Notes under the pieces: model-generated
Told to the model about the DNA's origin: nothing
The model's input: the letters and a program-made list of their open reading frames with translations, nothing else
Databases searched by the model: none
Assembly: GCA_003574885.1 (NCBI GenBank)
Contig: PJFC01000003.1
Span: forward strand, 62,001-126,000
Reading direction: 5' to 3'
Length of the DNA: 64,000 nt
From: Geobacter sp.
GTDB taxonomy: Bacteria; Desulfobacterota; Desulfuromonadia; Geobacterales; Geobacteraceae
Part shown: in pieces, positions 20,840-29,322 of the stretch
Numbering within the stretch: the first letter of the stretch is position 1
Layout: each line of letters starts with the position of its first letter
Program-made: the position numbers and the translations under genes

Positions 20840-22225
20840 TTAAGGCATTACGCCGAGAATTTCAACTTTCAGCACATCCACAGTACCCGGTGTCAGACGT
20901 GCTCCCGCACAAGCTCTCACGCCAGCCACCCAGACCAGGTCCTTCATGCTGAATACCAACGGGATGCGCCATCTCCGGTCACGGGGGATCTTGTCGTCGA
21001 TAAAGAGCTCCTTTACCTTCTTCCTGCCTGTCATCCCCTGGGGGACAAACCGATCCCCCGGACGGAAGTTGCGCACCAGCCAGGGGAACGGTGCCCGTTG
21101 CCGGTCCAGGAAGGTAACTTTCGGCGATGCAGCCTGCGGAGCAGTATCACGTGTCGACGGCTCAATCACCAACACGCTGCCGCCGGGGAGACGATAGCTC
21201 CCGGGGCCGTCCACCATCACCTCCCAGTCAGCGGGAAGGATCTCATCATCTCCCAGAGTAAAAACGAGGTGATCGTAACTCTTTATCACCCGGCATCCTC
21301 CCGGCAGATTGAGGCTCGAACCTGAGGCGGCGCCACGTACGAGACGGTCGATGGACTGGAGGTGGGTGAAGCCGATCCGGGCCAGGTCACCCCGGACAAG
21401 GCGAAGGGCATGACGGTAAAGGCGAAGTCTCAACCCTCGGGATTCGGTGGTCAGACCCGTCATGAGCAGCCTGGCCTCCATCCGTTCAAAACTGCCATGG
21501 CGGGCGAATGCTGTGGCAACGGCCTGCTCAAGAAACTCCTCGTCGTTAGCCAACACTTCAGCCGTTGCTGCAAGACGCGACGCGATATTAGCATTATAGC
21601 CGGCAAGAAGGGGCAGCAACTCGTGACGCACCCGGTTGCGCAGAAAACCCGTATCGATGTTGCTGCTGTCCGTGCGGAAAGAGAGCTTGCGCGCGGCCAG
21701 GTATTCTTCGATTTCCCGGCGGGTCACTCTCAAGAACGGCCGCACATATCTGCCGTCTGCCGAGCGGGGAAGCATGGCGGACAGACCGCTCCCTGCCGCC
21801 CCACGCAGCAGGCGCAGCAGGACCGTTTCGGCCTGATCGTCGGCGTGGTGGGCAAGGGCGACGCAGTGGGCACCATGGCTTGCAGCAACCTCATCGAAAA
21901 AGGCATAGCGGGCCACCCTCCCCGCCTCTTCCAGAGAAAGCCTCTGCCGGCGCGCCAGTTCGCGCACATCCACCCGGCGGGTTTCCATGGGGAGTCCGTA
22001 TACACCGGCCAGGCGAACAACGAAGGCCTCATCACCGTCAGATTCCGAACCTCGAAGCAGGTGGTTGAGATGGGCAACCACGAGGGAAAGCCCAAACTCC
22101 GGCAGATTTGCCAGGAGGTCGAGAAGCGCAACGGAATCGGCTCCGCCGGACACTGCCACCACGACCCGTCCCCCTTTGGGGAAAAGTCCATATTCCCTTA
22201 TGGCGTCCATCACCTGCCGCTGCAC
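20840..22225 (-). CDS. tilS: tRNA(Ile)-lysidine synthase TilS
   Basis: Converts C34 of tRNA-Ile(CAT) to lysidine so that it reads AUA. The 461 residues include the PP-loop AVSGGADSVALL near residue 25, the family region VAHLNHLLRGSESDGDE, ALAHHADDQAETVLLRLLRG, and a carboxy-terminal substrate-binding domain (GMTGRKKVKELFIDDKIP). The start is a GTG at 22225 with GGAGG 7 bases upstream. A tRNA with a CAT anticodon lies about 90 bases upstream on the same strand, but its acceptor stem does not look like a TilS substrate. Confidence 0.96.
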   Translation of the reverse strand: MQRQVMDAIREYGLFPKGGRVVVAVSGGADSVALLDLLANLPEFGLSLVVAHLNHLLRGSESDGDEAFVVRLAGVYGLPMETRRVDVRELARRQRLSLEEAGRVARYAFFDEVAASHGAHCVALAHHADDQAETVLLRLLRGAAGSGLSAMLPRSADGRYVRPFLRVTRREIEEYLAARKLSFRTDSSNIDTGFLRNRVRHELLPLLAGYNANIASRLAATAEVLANDEEFLEQAVATAFARHGSFERMEARLLMTGLTTESRGLRLRLYRHALRLVRGDLARIGFTHLQSIDRLVRGAASGSSLNLPGGCRVIKSYDHLVFTLGDDEILPADWEVMVDGPGSYRLPGGSVLVIEPSTRDTAPQAASPKVTFLDRQRAPFPWLVRNFRPGDRFVPQGMTGRKKVKELFIDDKIPRDRRWRIPLVFSMKDLVWVAGVRACAGARLTPGTVDVLKVEILGVMP

Positions 22226-22280
22226 AATATTTCCTCCACCCGGTCATCCTGCTCATGCAATAGTAACAAATTGCGGGCAT

Positions 22281-22310
22281 AAAAAAACCCCTCTTCTATC
22301 AAGAGGGGTT
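22281..22310 (-). terminator. Intrinsic terminator after tRNA-Met
   Basis: A GC-rich stem of about 10 bp (AACCCCTCTT with AAGAGGGGTT) is followed by seven T on the minus strand. It lies a few bases after the tRNA and separates it from tilS. Confidence 0.9.
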
Positions 22311-22315
22311 GCATA

Positions 22316-22392
22316 TGGTGGCGGTGCAGGGACTTGAACCCCGGACACTACGGATATGAGCCGTATGCTCTAACCAGCTGAGCTACACCGCC
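22316..22392 (-). tRNA. tRNA-Met (CAT anticodon, elongator-like)
   Basis: A 77-base cloverleaf with CCA encoded. The acceptor arm is GGCGGTG with CACCGCC and the anticodon loop CTCATAT gives CAT. A matched first acceptor pair argues against initiator tRNA. The G-rich positions 4 and 5 of the acceptor argue against the TilS substrate tRNA-Ile2, which usually has C4-G69 and C5-G68. Elongator tRNA-Met is the best call. Confidence 0.9.
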
Positions 22393-22491
22393 AAGCTCGT
22401 GTATGAAAAACCTCCCTGGATTGGCCAAAGAGGTCGGTATGTATGGTGCGTTGGAAACGTCGCGACGTAACCTGAACCTCAGGAAACAAAG

Positions 22492-22520
22492 TTTATAAAA
22501 CAGAACCCTTCAGGTGTCAA
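22492..22520 (-). promoter_or_regulatory. Sigma-70 promoter for tRNA-Met
   Basis: TTGACA and TATAAA are separated by exactly 17 bases on the minus strand, about 100 bases before the tRNA. The 205-base gap between tRNA and glk holds nothing else I can identify. Confidence 0.8.
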
Positions 22521-22597
22521 GAAAAAAGGAAGTGTATCTCGTTTGGATTGCTTACCTGCCGTCAAGAGCCATAGTTTCCATGTTAGTTCGCCCTCCC

Positions 22598-23578
22598 TCA
22601 CCCCTCCAGGGCTGCACAGCGCGCTGCACCGAGGAGCGCGCTCCTCTCATTGAGGATTACCCGCACCGGGATAGTTTCCAACAGAGGGCTGAGACGACCC
22701 TTGGCGGTGAAGGCTATCATGAAGGCCGGCTCCCTGAGTTTGTCGATGATCTTGGGAGCTATTCCTCCACCCACATAAATCCCGCCGGTGGCAAGGTACC
22801 GCAGCGCCACATTACCCGCTTCGGCACCATAGAGAGAAGCAAAGAGGTCAAGGGAACGTACGCAAAGCTCACAACTTCCCTCCAGGGCAGCAGAGGATAT
22901 GACTCGGGAGGAGTCGTCCGCCAGCATTTCCACGGCTACCTTCGGGCTCTCCGGAATCTGTTTACGATCACGAAGAAAACGGTAGATATTACGGAGTCCC
23001 GGCCCCGATATCACCCGCTCGCAACTTACCCGCCCATGCTCGGTGCGCAGATAGAGAAGAAGTTCCGCTTCCAGCTCGTTCCGGGGGGCAAAATCGGCAT
23101 GCCCTCCCTCACTGGGGAGCGGTCGGTGAGCGGTGCCGTCCCAGTACGCAAAGGCGACTCCCAGGCCGGTACCCGCAGAAATAACGGCTATGGTCCCCCC
23201 TTCCGTGGCAACACCAGAATTAAGAACAGCAAGATCCTCGTCTTTCAGGAGGTCGATGCCGTAGGCATGTGCCTCAAGATCATTGATGATCCCAACCGCC
23301 GGAAGACCAAGTGCCCGCGCCAGTTCCGCCCCGTCAACGCTCCAGGGGAGGTTCGGCGTCTGCACCCTCCCCTCCCTCACTGGGCCGGCGACTCCGAAAC
23401 AGGCACGGTCCACCGTTACTCCGAACTCATGTACAAATTTCCGGACCACATCAATGGGGCTGCCGTGCTCGCGGCTCCTGTACCAGCGTTCAGCAAGGGT
23501 TTCGCATCCTTTCTCCTTCACGGCAACCCACGCCAGCCGCGCCGATGTCCCGCCTATATCACCCGCAAGCACCTGCAT
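22598..23578 (-). CDS. glk: Glucokinase
   Basis: Phosphorylates glucose with ATP. The 326-residue protein has the family start LAGDIGGTSARLAWV, the glucose-binding LPWSVDG and IINDLEAHAYG, the phosphate loop ISAGTGLGVA and SEGGHADFAPRN, as in bacterial Glk of the hexokinase-like fold rather than ROK repeats. GGIYVGGGIAPKI near residue 270 is also diagnostic. It lies alone between the tRNA-Met promoter and a large surface protein gene; a role in glycogen or storage-sugar use is inference. Confidence 0.95.
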   Translation of the reverse strand: MQVLAGDIGGTSARLAWVAVKEKGCETLAERWYRSREHGSPIDVVRKFVHEFGVTVDRACFGVAGPVREGRVQTPNLPWSVDGAELARALGLPAVGIINDLEAHAYGIDLLKDEDLAVLNSGVATEGGTIAVISAGTGLGVAFAYWDGTAHRPLPSEGGHADFAPRNELEAELLLYLRTEHGRVSCERVISGPGLRNIYRFLRDRKQIPESPKVAVEMLADDSSRVISSAALEGSCELCVRSLDLFASLYGAEAGNVALRYLATGGIYVGGGIAPKIIDKLREPAFMIAFTAKGRLSPLLETIPVRVILNERSALLGAARCAALEG

Positions 23579-23685
23579 CAGCCGTACACCTTTCCCGTAG
23601 CTCGCCCGGAGTCAGCCTGATTCGTTTCAAACACGGATCACACTGAGCACTGGAGTTAAGTCGATCAGAATCCACAAAGCCCGCC

Positions 23686-26001
23686 TTACCTGCCCCGACC
23701 CCCGCCACGCGGCACAGGGACATTTCCACCACCTTGGAAAGAGCCGCCGCCTGAAGGGCGGGAGTAACCACCACCGCGCGGAAAGCTGCTTCCTCCCGAG
23801 GGACGGGAATAACCGCCAGCCGGTCGCTGGTATCCCTGTGGCGGCCGGTAATCCTGGGAGCGTTGGTAACTCTGGGGGGGACGATAACTCTGCGCCCGCT
23901 CAATCCCTCTCCTGCGCCCTTCATAATCACGATCAAGTGCAGCACCCGCGCCGCGGTTCATTGCCGGTCGCACGTCTCCTGTTGCACCCGCTTTTCTACC
24001 GACCGGTTTCCACGTCCCCTGCTCCCGCCTCTGCCAGCTGCCGTCCCCGCTGCGGCGCATGACATTCCCTTCCCTGTCGGTGAAGACATTGTTCATCTTC
24101 CCCCTTGTTGAGAGTCGCGGGGCAACAGTCTGCCTGCCCACTCTGTTCCATGCAGTTCCACCAGCCAGCATCCTGGCGTTATCACCGCGACTGTAGAGGT
24201 TTGTAACATTTCGGAGAGGGCGACTACCACCGACAGACCGGGTACCGGTTCCCCTGACACCGACATTCGTGCCTACCGGACGGTAAATATTGACCGGCCG
24301 GTTGTAATAGTTGTAGTTAGGACGCCATGCGTACCCTCCCGGCCCCCACCAGCCGCCGTAATAACCGAACCCGAGGCTGAAATCCAGCCAGCCGGCGCTC
24401 CAGCTCATGCCATAGCTCCAGCCGGTCCAGGGATTGAAGTTCACATGGAACCCCCAGGTAAAGGGACGCGGGTAGTAGAAGATGGGACCGATGTAAGGGG
24501 GATAATAGTAGCCGGTGCCGTACACGACCGAACCATAATAGGGATAACACCCAAGATAGGAGGGGGTGTATCCCACATACACGACATCGGGAGTCGCGTC
24601 GTAGACCCGGACATACTTCACGTTGTAGGCCGGGCTCTCAGGCGGGATGGTCTGCACCTCGGGGGGGACGTAGTCGGCCACAGCCCACGGTCCTTCCGGC
24701 GAATCGGCCACGTACCAGACCGCCTGGTGACAACAGTAATAGCTGTCGCCAATCCTGAGCACCGTTTCCTGGGTGTTGACCGCCATGTCTATTGTCGTTT
24801 TGGGAATCGGCTCAAACCTCGGTTCGCCATCGTAGACGACATCTAGACTGCCCTCATTACGCTTGATGGCGGCGGTCTGGGGAATCTGGGCATCCATGGA
24901 CGCCTCCTGAGCCTGCCGGGTGCCGGAAACAAAAGGAAGCACCTTACCCTTTTCCGATGATTCGGGTATCCGGGCGAATGACTTCGGAAGGTGATCGGGG
25001 CGAACAAACTCCCAGGGCCCCTTGAGCGAACCACTCCGGTACCACCGACCGGCAAGAACCACATAGTACCGCTGGCTCGTCATCTCCAGGAAAACATCAT
25101 CTTCAGTATTGGTCACATAGAGGAGGTCACTGTCGATGAGGGGGGTAAACTTTGGTTCACCGTCGAAGACAATCAGTTCCGTCGGTTCGGTGGCAACGAC
25201 AATCTTGGGTACCCGCTTGTCCGCCGGATTTTCCGCCTTGGAAGTTTTCAGCTTTGCGGTGCCCAGTTGGGATGAGAATGCAGTTACGACCTCTCGGGGT
25301 GGGGTAGTATTCCGTTGCCACCGTCCCATGATGTCAGACGCGGCAAACCATGTGGTGCCGCCGTTCAACCAGTAGGTCCCTGTCGACGTATCAAGGACGA
25401 TGAAAAACGGGGTATTTATAATCCGCTTCAGCTCGGTGCCGGCCACTTCACGGAGTCGGGGTTCACCGTCGATGAGCACCAGTATCGCCGGGACCGTTTC
25501 AAAAATGATCTTCGGCGGTGCCGTATTCAATTCTTCTGCTTCTCTCCGCTCCTTCTGGGTAACACTGAGGCTGGCAAGAAGCTGGTCGTAGTTAATGGTG
25601 AGAGGAATTGCGTTGATTTGGTTTTCAAGGAAGCTGCTGAAATGCTCCTGCTCTTCTGAAGTGGCATCAGCGAAACGTACCCGCGGCACGTCGGTGCTTA
25701 TAATTTGCACGGTCCGACTGTCCCTGTCGATTGCAACTTTTGACTCAAGCCAGACCGCACCGAACACCGGCTCTTTCTTCCCCTTGGGAATCAAGGACAC
25801 GGCAGCCATCCCCTTCAATACGTTCCCCTCCAGGGACTCCGGTTGCGGCTGGTAAACGGTAACAATCGTTCCCCCATCATTGAAACTCCGTGGCCATCCC
25901 ACATCGCCGTTGTCGGCAGCGGCATGACCAGGCAGGAACGAAACGACACAGAGCAGCACCATCAGAAGGAGAATGGGGACTGGTTTGGAATAACTATTCA
26001 T
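23686..26001 (-). CDS. Large secreted protein with three internal DGEP repeats, function unknown
   Basis: A 771-residue protein with a signal peptide (hydrophobic about residues 8-28, ending HAAA). The middle carries three related units of about 100 residues, each with a DGEP motif followed by a Phe or Leu (near residues 178, 280 and 386), a TNT or VNT turn, a Tyr-rich strand and a GPW-type end; the first copy is the most diverged. After that comes a Tyr/Gly/Pro-rich stretch (about 480-590). The tail is rich in Gly, Arg, Ser and Gln with repeats such as GGGYSRPSGG and looks disordered. I chose ATG 26001 with AAGGAGG upstream; the longer frame adds 31 unlikely residues. An extracellular or cell-surface role is likely. 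I recognise no enzyme motif. Confidence 0.85.
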   Translation of the reverse strand: MNSYSKPVPILLLMVLLCVVSFLPGHAAADNGDVGWPRSFNDGGTIVTVYQPQPESLEGNVLKGMAAVSLIPKGKKEPVFGAVWLESKVAIDRDSRTVQIISTDVPRVRFADATSEEQEHFSSFLENQINAIPLTINYDQLLASLSVTQKERREAEELNTAPPKIIFETVPAILVLIDGEPRLREVAGTELKRIINTPFFIVLDTSTGTYWLNGGTTWFAASDIMGRWQRNTTPPREVVTAFSSQLGTAKLKTSKAENPADKRVPKIVVATEPTELIVFDGEPKFTPLIDSDLLYVTNTEDDVFLEMTSQRYYVVLAGRWYRSGSLKGPWEFVRPDHLPKSFARIPESSEKGKVLPFVSGTRQAQEASMDAQIPQTAAIKRNEGSLDVVYDGEPRFEPIPKTTIDMAVNTQETVLRIGDSYYCCHQAVWYVADSPEGPWAVADYVPPEVQTIPPESPAYNVKYVRVYDATPDVVYVGYTPSYLGCYPYYGSVVYGTGYYYPPYIGPIFYYPRPFTWGFHVNFNPWTGWSYGMSWSAGWLDFSLGFGYYGGWWGPGGYAWRPNYNYYNRPVNIYRPVGTNVGVRGTGTRSVGGSRPLRNVTNLYSRGDNARMLAGGTAWNRVGRQTVAPRLSTRGKMNNVFTDREGNVMRRSGDGSWQRREQGTWKPVGRKAGATGDVRPAMNRGAGAALDRDYEGRRRGIERAQSYRPPQSYQRSQDYRPPQGYQRPAGGYSRPSGGSSFPRGGGYSRPSGGGSFQGGGNVPVPRGGGRGR

Positions 26002-26051
26002 CGTTGCCTCCTTGGAAACGTCATACACTTGCCTGTTACGGTGAAAAACGA

Positions 26052-26088
26052 GAAAGTGCCCATCCGGAATACGTCGGTGGGCACTTTC
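26052..26088 (-). terminator. Terminator-like hairpin upstream of the DGEP protein
   Basis: Perfect 11-base arms (GAAAGTGCCCA and TGGGCACTTTC) are followed on the minus strand by CTCGTTTTT. It probably ends the acyltransferase transcript and lies 50 bases before the next gene. Confidence 0.6.
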
Positions 26089-26130
26089 AAGCATACCTCA
26101 ATTCGGATTATTCGCATCTCTGGCAACGCG

Positions 26131-27126
26131 TCATTCAACGTTTTTCCAGCGTTTGTACATCCACATCCATTCGTCAGGATGGGTTCGTATGTAGTTTTCG
26201 ATATGACCTGTCAACTCCTGTGTAATGGCTACGGAGTCCATATCTGACGTATCGTCGCCGGACAGATCTAGTATGGGGGAGATGGTGATTACGTGCCCAT
26301 CACCTTCCCGATGGATAAATATGGGGACAAGAGGAACTCCGGTCTTTGCTGCTATGATGGCCGGAAGGGTCGGTGTCCAGGCCAGTCTCCCCAGGAAGTC
26401 GACCATAGCCCCTTCCTCTGGTTTCACCACCTTGTCCAGCAGTATCCCCACAATGCTCTTCTGCCTCAATTCATAGAAAACCTTCCGGGCCGCACCATCA
26501 GTATAGATAACGCCATTGCGGAAGTTGCTGCGCAATTTGTCTATCGCCGAATCGAAAAACTGGTTACCCTGATGCTTCGCGACAACAGAAACAGGAGCAT
26601 AACGAGCACCGAATGTCAGGGCCATCAACTCCCAGTTACCGCAATGGCCCGTTACAAAGATGATCCCTTTGTTCCGTTCACTGGCTTTCCGGTAATGCTC
26701 CAGCCCCCGGATTTCCACACTGTCGATTATCTCCCGTCCAAATCCGTAGTAGAGTTTAAGGACTTCAACCACGGATTTGCCGAAATGGGCGAATGTTCGC
26801 CGGGCAATCTCGTAAGGCGACCCGTACGCAGGGTCCAATCCCCCGTTTCGTTCGAAATAGGAGAGAGAACCCTGAATGTTCTCGATGGACCTGAGCCTTT
26901 CGCGACGGAACAGTTGAAATACGAGAATGCCGACAAGCTCGCCGAGTTTTACGGCAACCCTCCGGGGGAGCAGAACCACGGGGAGGGAGAACATTATGAA
27001 GACCACCACCCCCACACGCCATTTCAATTGTTTGACAAAGCGGGAGCGACGTACTTTACCTACAGTCGAAGCTTTTCCCCTAACGATTTGAATTGGTTTT
27101 ATCCCTGCAACAGCTTGTTCTTTCAT
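26131..27126 (-). CDS. Lauroyl/myristoyl acyltransferase family protein (LpxL/HtrB-like)
   Basis: Inner-membrane acyltransferase of the lipid A late-acyltransferase family (331 residues). The catalytic H-x4-E motif appears in VTGHCGNWEL near residue 160, followed by VVAKHQGNQFFD. A hydrophobic segment lies near residues 38-55, and the end WMWMYKRWKN is typical. The family adds secondary acyl chains to lipid A or, in some members, acylates other glycolipids; which applies here cannot be told. It follows the OmpA-type gene on the same strand by about 115 bases. Confidence 0.88.
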   Translation of the reverse strand: MKEQAVAGIKPIQIVRGKASTVGKVRRSRFVKQLKWRVGVVVFIMFSLPVVLLPRRVAVKLGELVGILVFQLFRRERLRSIENIQGSLSYFERNGGLDPAYGSPYEIARRTFAHFGKSVVEVLKLYYGFGREIIDSVEIRGLEHYRKASERNKGIIFVTGHCGNWELMALTFGARYAPVSVVAKHQGNQFFDSAIDKLRSNFRNGVIYTDGAARKVFYELRQKSIVGILLDKVVKPEEGAMVDFLGRLAWTPTLPAIIAAKTGVPLVPIFIHREGDGHVITISPILDLSGDDTSDMDSVAITQELTGHIENYIRTHPDEWMWMYKRWKNVE

Positions 27127-27242
27127 GATTGATAAAGTCTCGCAAACTATCCGGTCAGATGAACCTATTTAGTACAAATTCTGACATCCCGGGAGGAAAT
27201 GTGTCAAGCAGTTTCATTAAGAAATGGAGGTCGGGCAAGCCC

Positions 27243-28196
27243 CTAGGGCGATTCCCCCTCCGGTTTTGCCACTTCATTCAGAATGATAACCTCCACCCGC
27301 CTGTTCAACTGGCGGCCTTCAGGCGTGTCGTTGCTTGCCACCGGGTCCCGCTTGCCGAACCCCCTCGTCGTGATCCGCCCGCCATCAATTCCCCGGGCTA
27401 CAAGCTCATTCTTGGCTGACTCAGCACGTTTCTCCGACAGGTCAAGATTGTATTTATCGCTCCCCACGCTGTCGGTATACCCCTCGATCACAACGTTGCG
27501 GTTCGGTTGCGACGTGAGAAAAGCTGCCAGCTTGTCAATGCTACGCTGGGCATTGCTCCTTATTTCGGCCTTGCCGGTAGCAAAGAGCACGTCACCGATG
27601 GTCAGCACGATACCTCGATCTGTCTGCCTGGCCTTGAGCTCGGAAAGCTCCTTGAGTAACTTTTCGGCAAGTTTCGCGGAGTTCTGTGCCTCGTTGGCGC
27701 GTGCCTCGGCTTCCCGTTTCAACCTGTCAAGTTCGCGCGTCTTTATTTCGGATTCAAGTCGTATTTTTTCCAGTTCCGCCGCCGTTGCATTGGCACGGCT
27801 CATTGCCATCTTCGTTTCCCGCTCCCGCTTCATCAGAAGTATTTCAGCACTCTCCTTGTCGAGAAGCCGGGTATCGTTTTCAGCAACTTTTCCCTCGGCA
27901 ATGGCAACGGCAATGAGCGATCGCTGTTTGGCAAGACACGACAGGTGTTCGATTTCGGCCGGGTCCTTAGCCTGCTCCGCCAGTGACATCGCTTTTTCCG
28001 CCTCAATCAACGGTACGGGCGCATACACCTGGACATTCTCATTGCTCTTTGCCGAGTCATATACCTCACGCGCCTGTTCAAGCCGGTCCTTGGCCATCAT
28101 GTCCGACTGCGACGGACCACATCCGGCCACCAGCAAACTCAGCAGAATGACGATACCCGTTCTTTTCCCCAACACTGCAGATACAAATCTGGTCAT
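27243..28196 (-). CDS. OmpA-family lipoprotein with DUF4398-like amino half
   Basis: A 317-residue envelope protein. The lipobox LVAGC near residue 26 marks it as a lipoprotein. Next comes a DUF4398-like helical region and a long coiled coil rich in Arg, Glu and Ala (about 60-200). The carboxy-terminal OmpA/MotB peptidoglycan-binding domain contains VIEGYTDSVGSDKYNLDLSE and the RRVEV end. It probably tethers the outer membrane to the wall. The gene just upstream encodes a short lipoprotein with the same amino-terminal domain type, so the two likely form an operon and may interact. Confidence 0.9.
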   Translation of the reverse strand: MTRFVSAVLGKRTGIVILLSLLVAGCGPSQSDMMAKDRLEQAREVYDSAKSNENVQVYAPVPLIEAEKAMSLAEQAKDPAEIEHLSCLAKQRSLIAVAIAEGKVAENDTRLLDKESAEILLMKRERETKMAMSRANATAAELEKIRLESEIKTRELDRLKREAEARANEAQNSAKLAEKLLKELSELKARQTDRGIVLTIGDVLFATGKAEIRSNAQRSIDKLAAFLTSQPNRNVVIEGYTDSVGSDKYNLDLSEKRAESAKNELVARGIDGGRITTRGFGKRDPVASNDTPEGRQLNRRVEVIILNEVAKPEGESP

Positions 28197-28250
28197 GGGC
28201 TACCCCCTATCCGTAAATTTGAAATAAAGCGCCCGTCACCGGGGCCCATA

Positions 28251-28631
28251 TTACTGCAATGGCATCGATTCGACTTCCTTTTTCAGGGCATTTACCCTGG
28301 CTCGCATCTCGTCGGCTGCTTTTCTCGCTTTGATCGCATCTGCCCGTGCCCGGGCGTAGTCGGCAGTAACCTGTGCCTCTTCGGCCAACCGGACACCTTT
28401 TTCATACTCCTTCGCAACCTCTGCCGCGCGGGCAGCAGCAAGCAGTTCCTCAGCGCTCTTCAGCTCTGCAGCTGCAGCGACCGAGGCCGAACTCTCTCGA
28501 GCAGAAGCGACCGCAGTCTCACCTACCTTGATCTTTTCGCTCAGCATGGTGCCATCACCAGCGCACCCGGCAAGCAGGCACCCCAAGGCTATGGCCGTTA
28601 GACACCCCGATTTTTTAAGCAGTACGTTCAT
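28251..28631 (-). CDS. Small DUF4398-type lipoprotein
   Basis: A 126-residue lipoprotein with signal peptide and lipobox LLAGC near residue 23. The mature part is one Ala/Glu/Lys-rich helix, probably a coiled coil. It resembles the amino half of the next gene and lies 54 bases upstream of it. Such pairs are common in Deltaproteobacteria and Geobacter; the role is probably structural in the envelope. Confidence 0.85.
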   Translation of the reverse strand: MNVLLKKSGCLTAIALGCLLAGCAGDGTMLSEKIKVGETAVASARESSASVAAAAELKSAEELLAAARAAEVAKEYEKGVRLAEEAQVTADYARARADAIKARKAADEMRARVNALKKEVESMPLQ

Positions 28632-28657
28632 ATTCCGCTCCTTTCAAGGGAAATGAA

Positions 28658-28680
28658 CCCGCACCCGTACGTGGTGCGGG
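28658..28680 (-). terminator. GC-rich hairpin after gspB
   Basis: A stem of CCCGCACC with GGTGCGGG and a short loop lies between gspB and the small lipoprotein gene. It has only a weak T-run, so it may be a terminator or a processing site. Confidence 0.4.
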
Positions 28681-28716
28681 AAACAAACACTATGGAATTG
28701 CAGTCCAGGACGTCCG

Positions 28717-29322
28717 TCACTGGAGGGGGAAGGCAGAAGAGTAAAGGACTTCAAATACCTGACCATCCCGCGAAAACCTGACGCAATTCTCCTTGATCTC
28801 AACAACACGGGCTCCCCCCACTACGGCACCTTCCCCAACCAGTGCTCCGTTTATCACGGCTCTCCGCAGCTCCCGTTCATCCTGCCACGCTATCCCCGAA
28901 ATGGTCACACCGGCATTACCTGGCGTTTTCACTTCATGAGGAAGAGGCGCTTCAACAGGGACCTTCCGAACCGGCAACGGAGGCGGCGACACAGGAGCCG
29001 GCACCGGTGATGGCTGAGGAATTGGCGCAGGAGGGGTAAGGGTTCTGATTGGGGGTTGGGCATCGGGAACCTCGACAGCCCGGGTTTCCTGGAGGGACAG
29101 ACGGGGCGACACATCGTTTCCCCCGCTTGTTGCCCAAATCCCCAGACAGATCCCGGCAGCAACGAGCACACATCCGGCGATGGGTGCAACGAAACGATTC
29201 CGGCGGTTATTCTGCCCGCTGCCCCGATAACTGAGTACCTCCGGGCGCAAGGCAGCCGCTCCCTGACGCCGGATCTTGCGATCCTGTTCCATCTTCCGCA
29301 ACGCATCGAGTATCATGCTCAT
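28717..29322 (-). CDS. gspB: GspB/ExeB-like general secretion pathway protein
   Basis: A 201-residue inner-membrane protein. The start MSMILDALRKMEQDRKI is the conserved cytoplasmic tail of GspB proteins. A single membrane segment (about residues 45-65) follows, then a Pro-rich periplasmic linker (about 95-125) and a small folded domain with ISGIAWQDERELRRAVING as in GspB. With GspA it helps place the type II secretin in the peptidoglycan and outer membrane. It overlaps gspA by four bases. No other type II secretion genes are in the window. Confidence 0.9.
   Translation of the reverse strand: MSMILDALRKMEQDRKIRRQGAAALRPEVLSYRGSGQNNRRNRFVAPIAGCVLVAAGICLGIWATSGGNDVSPRLSLQETRAVEVPDAQPPIRTLTPPAPIPQPSPVPAPVSPPPLPVRKVPVEAPLPHEVKTPGNAGVTISGIAWQDERELRRAVINGALVGEGAVVGGARVVEIKENCVRFSRDGQVFEVLYSSAFPLQ

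Noticed and set aside
22316-22392. tRNA with CAT anticodon near tilS as the TilS substrate tRNA-Ile2
   Set aside because: The acceptor stem has G at positions 4 and 5 rather than the C-G pairs typical of tRNA-Ile2, so elongator tRNA-Met is the better call.
23559-23945. A 128-codon minus-strand frame between glk and the DGEP protein
   Set aside because: It overlaps the low-complexity end of the DGEP protein in another frame and has no motif.
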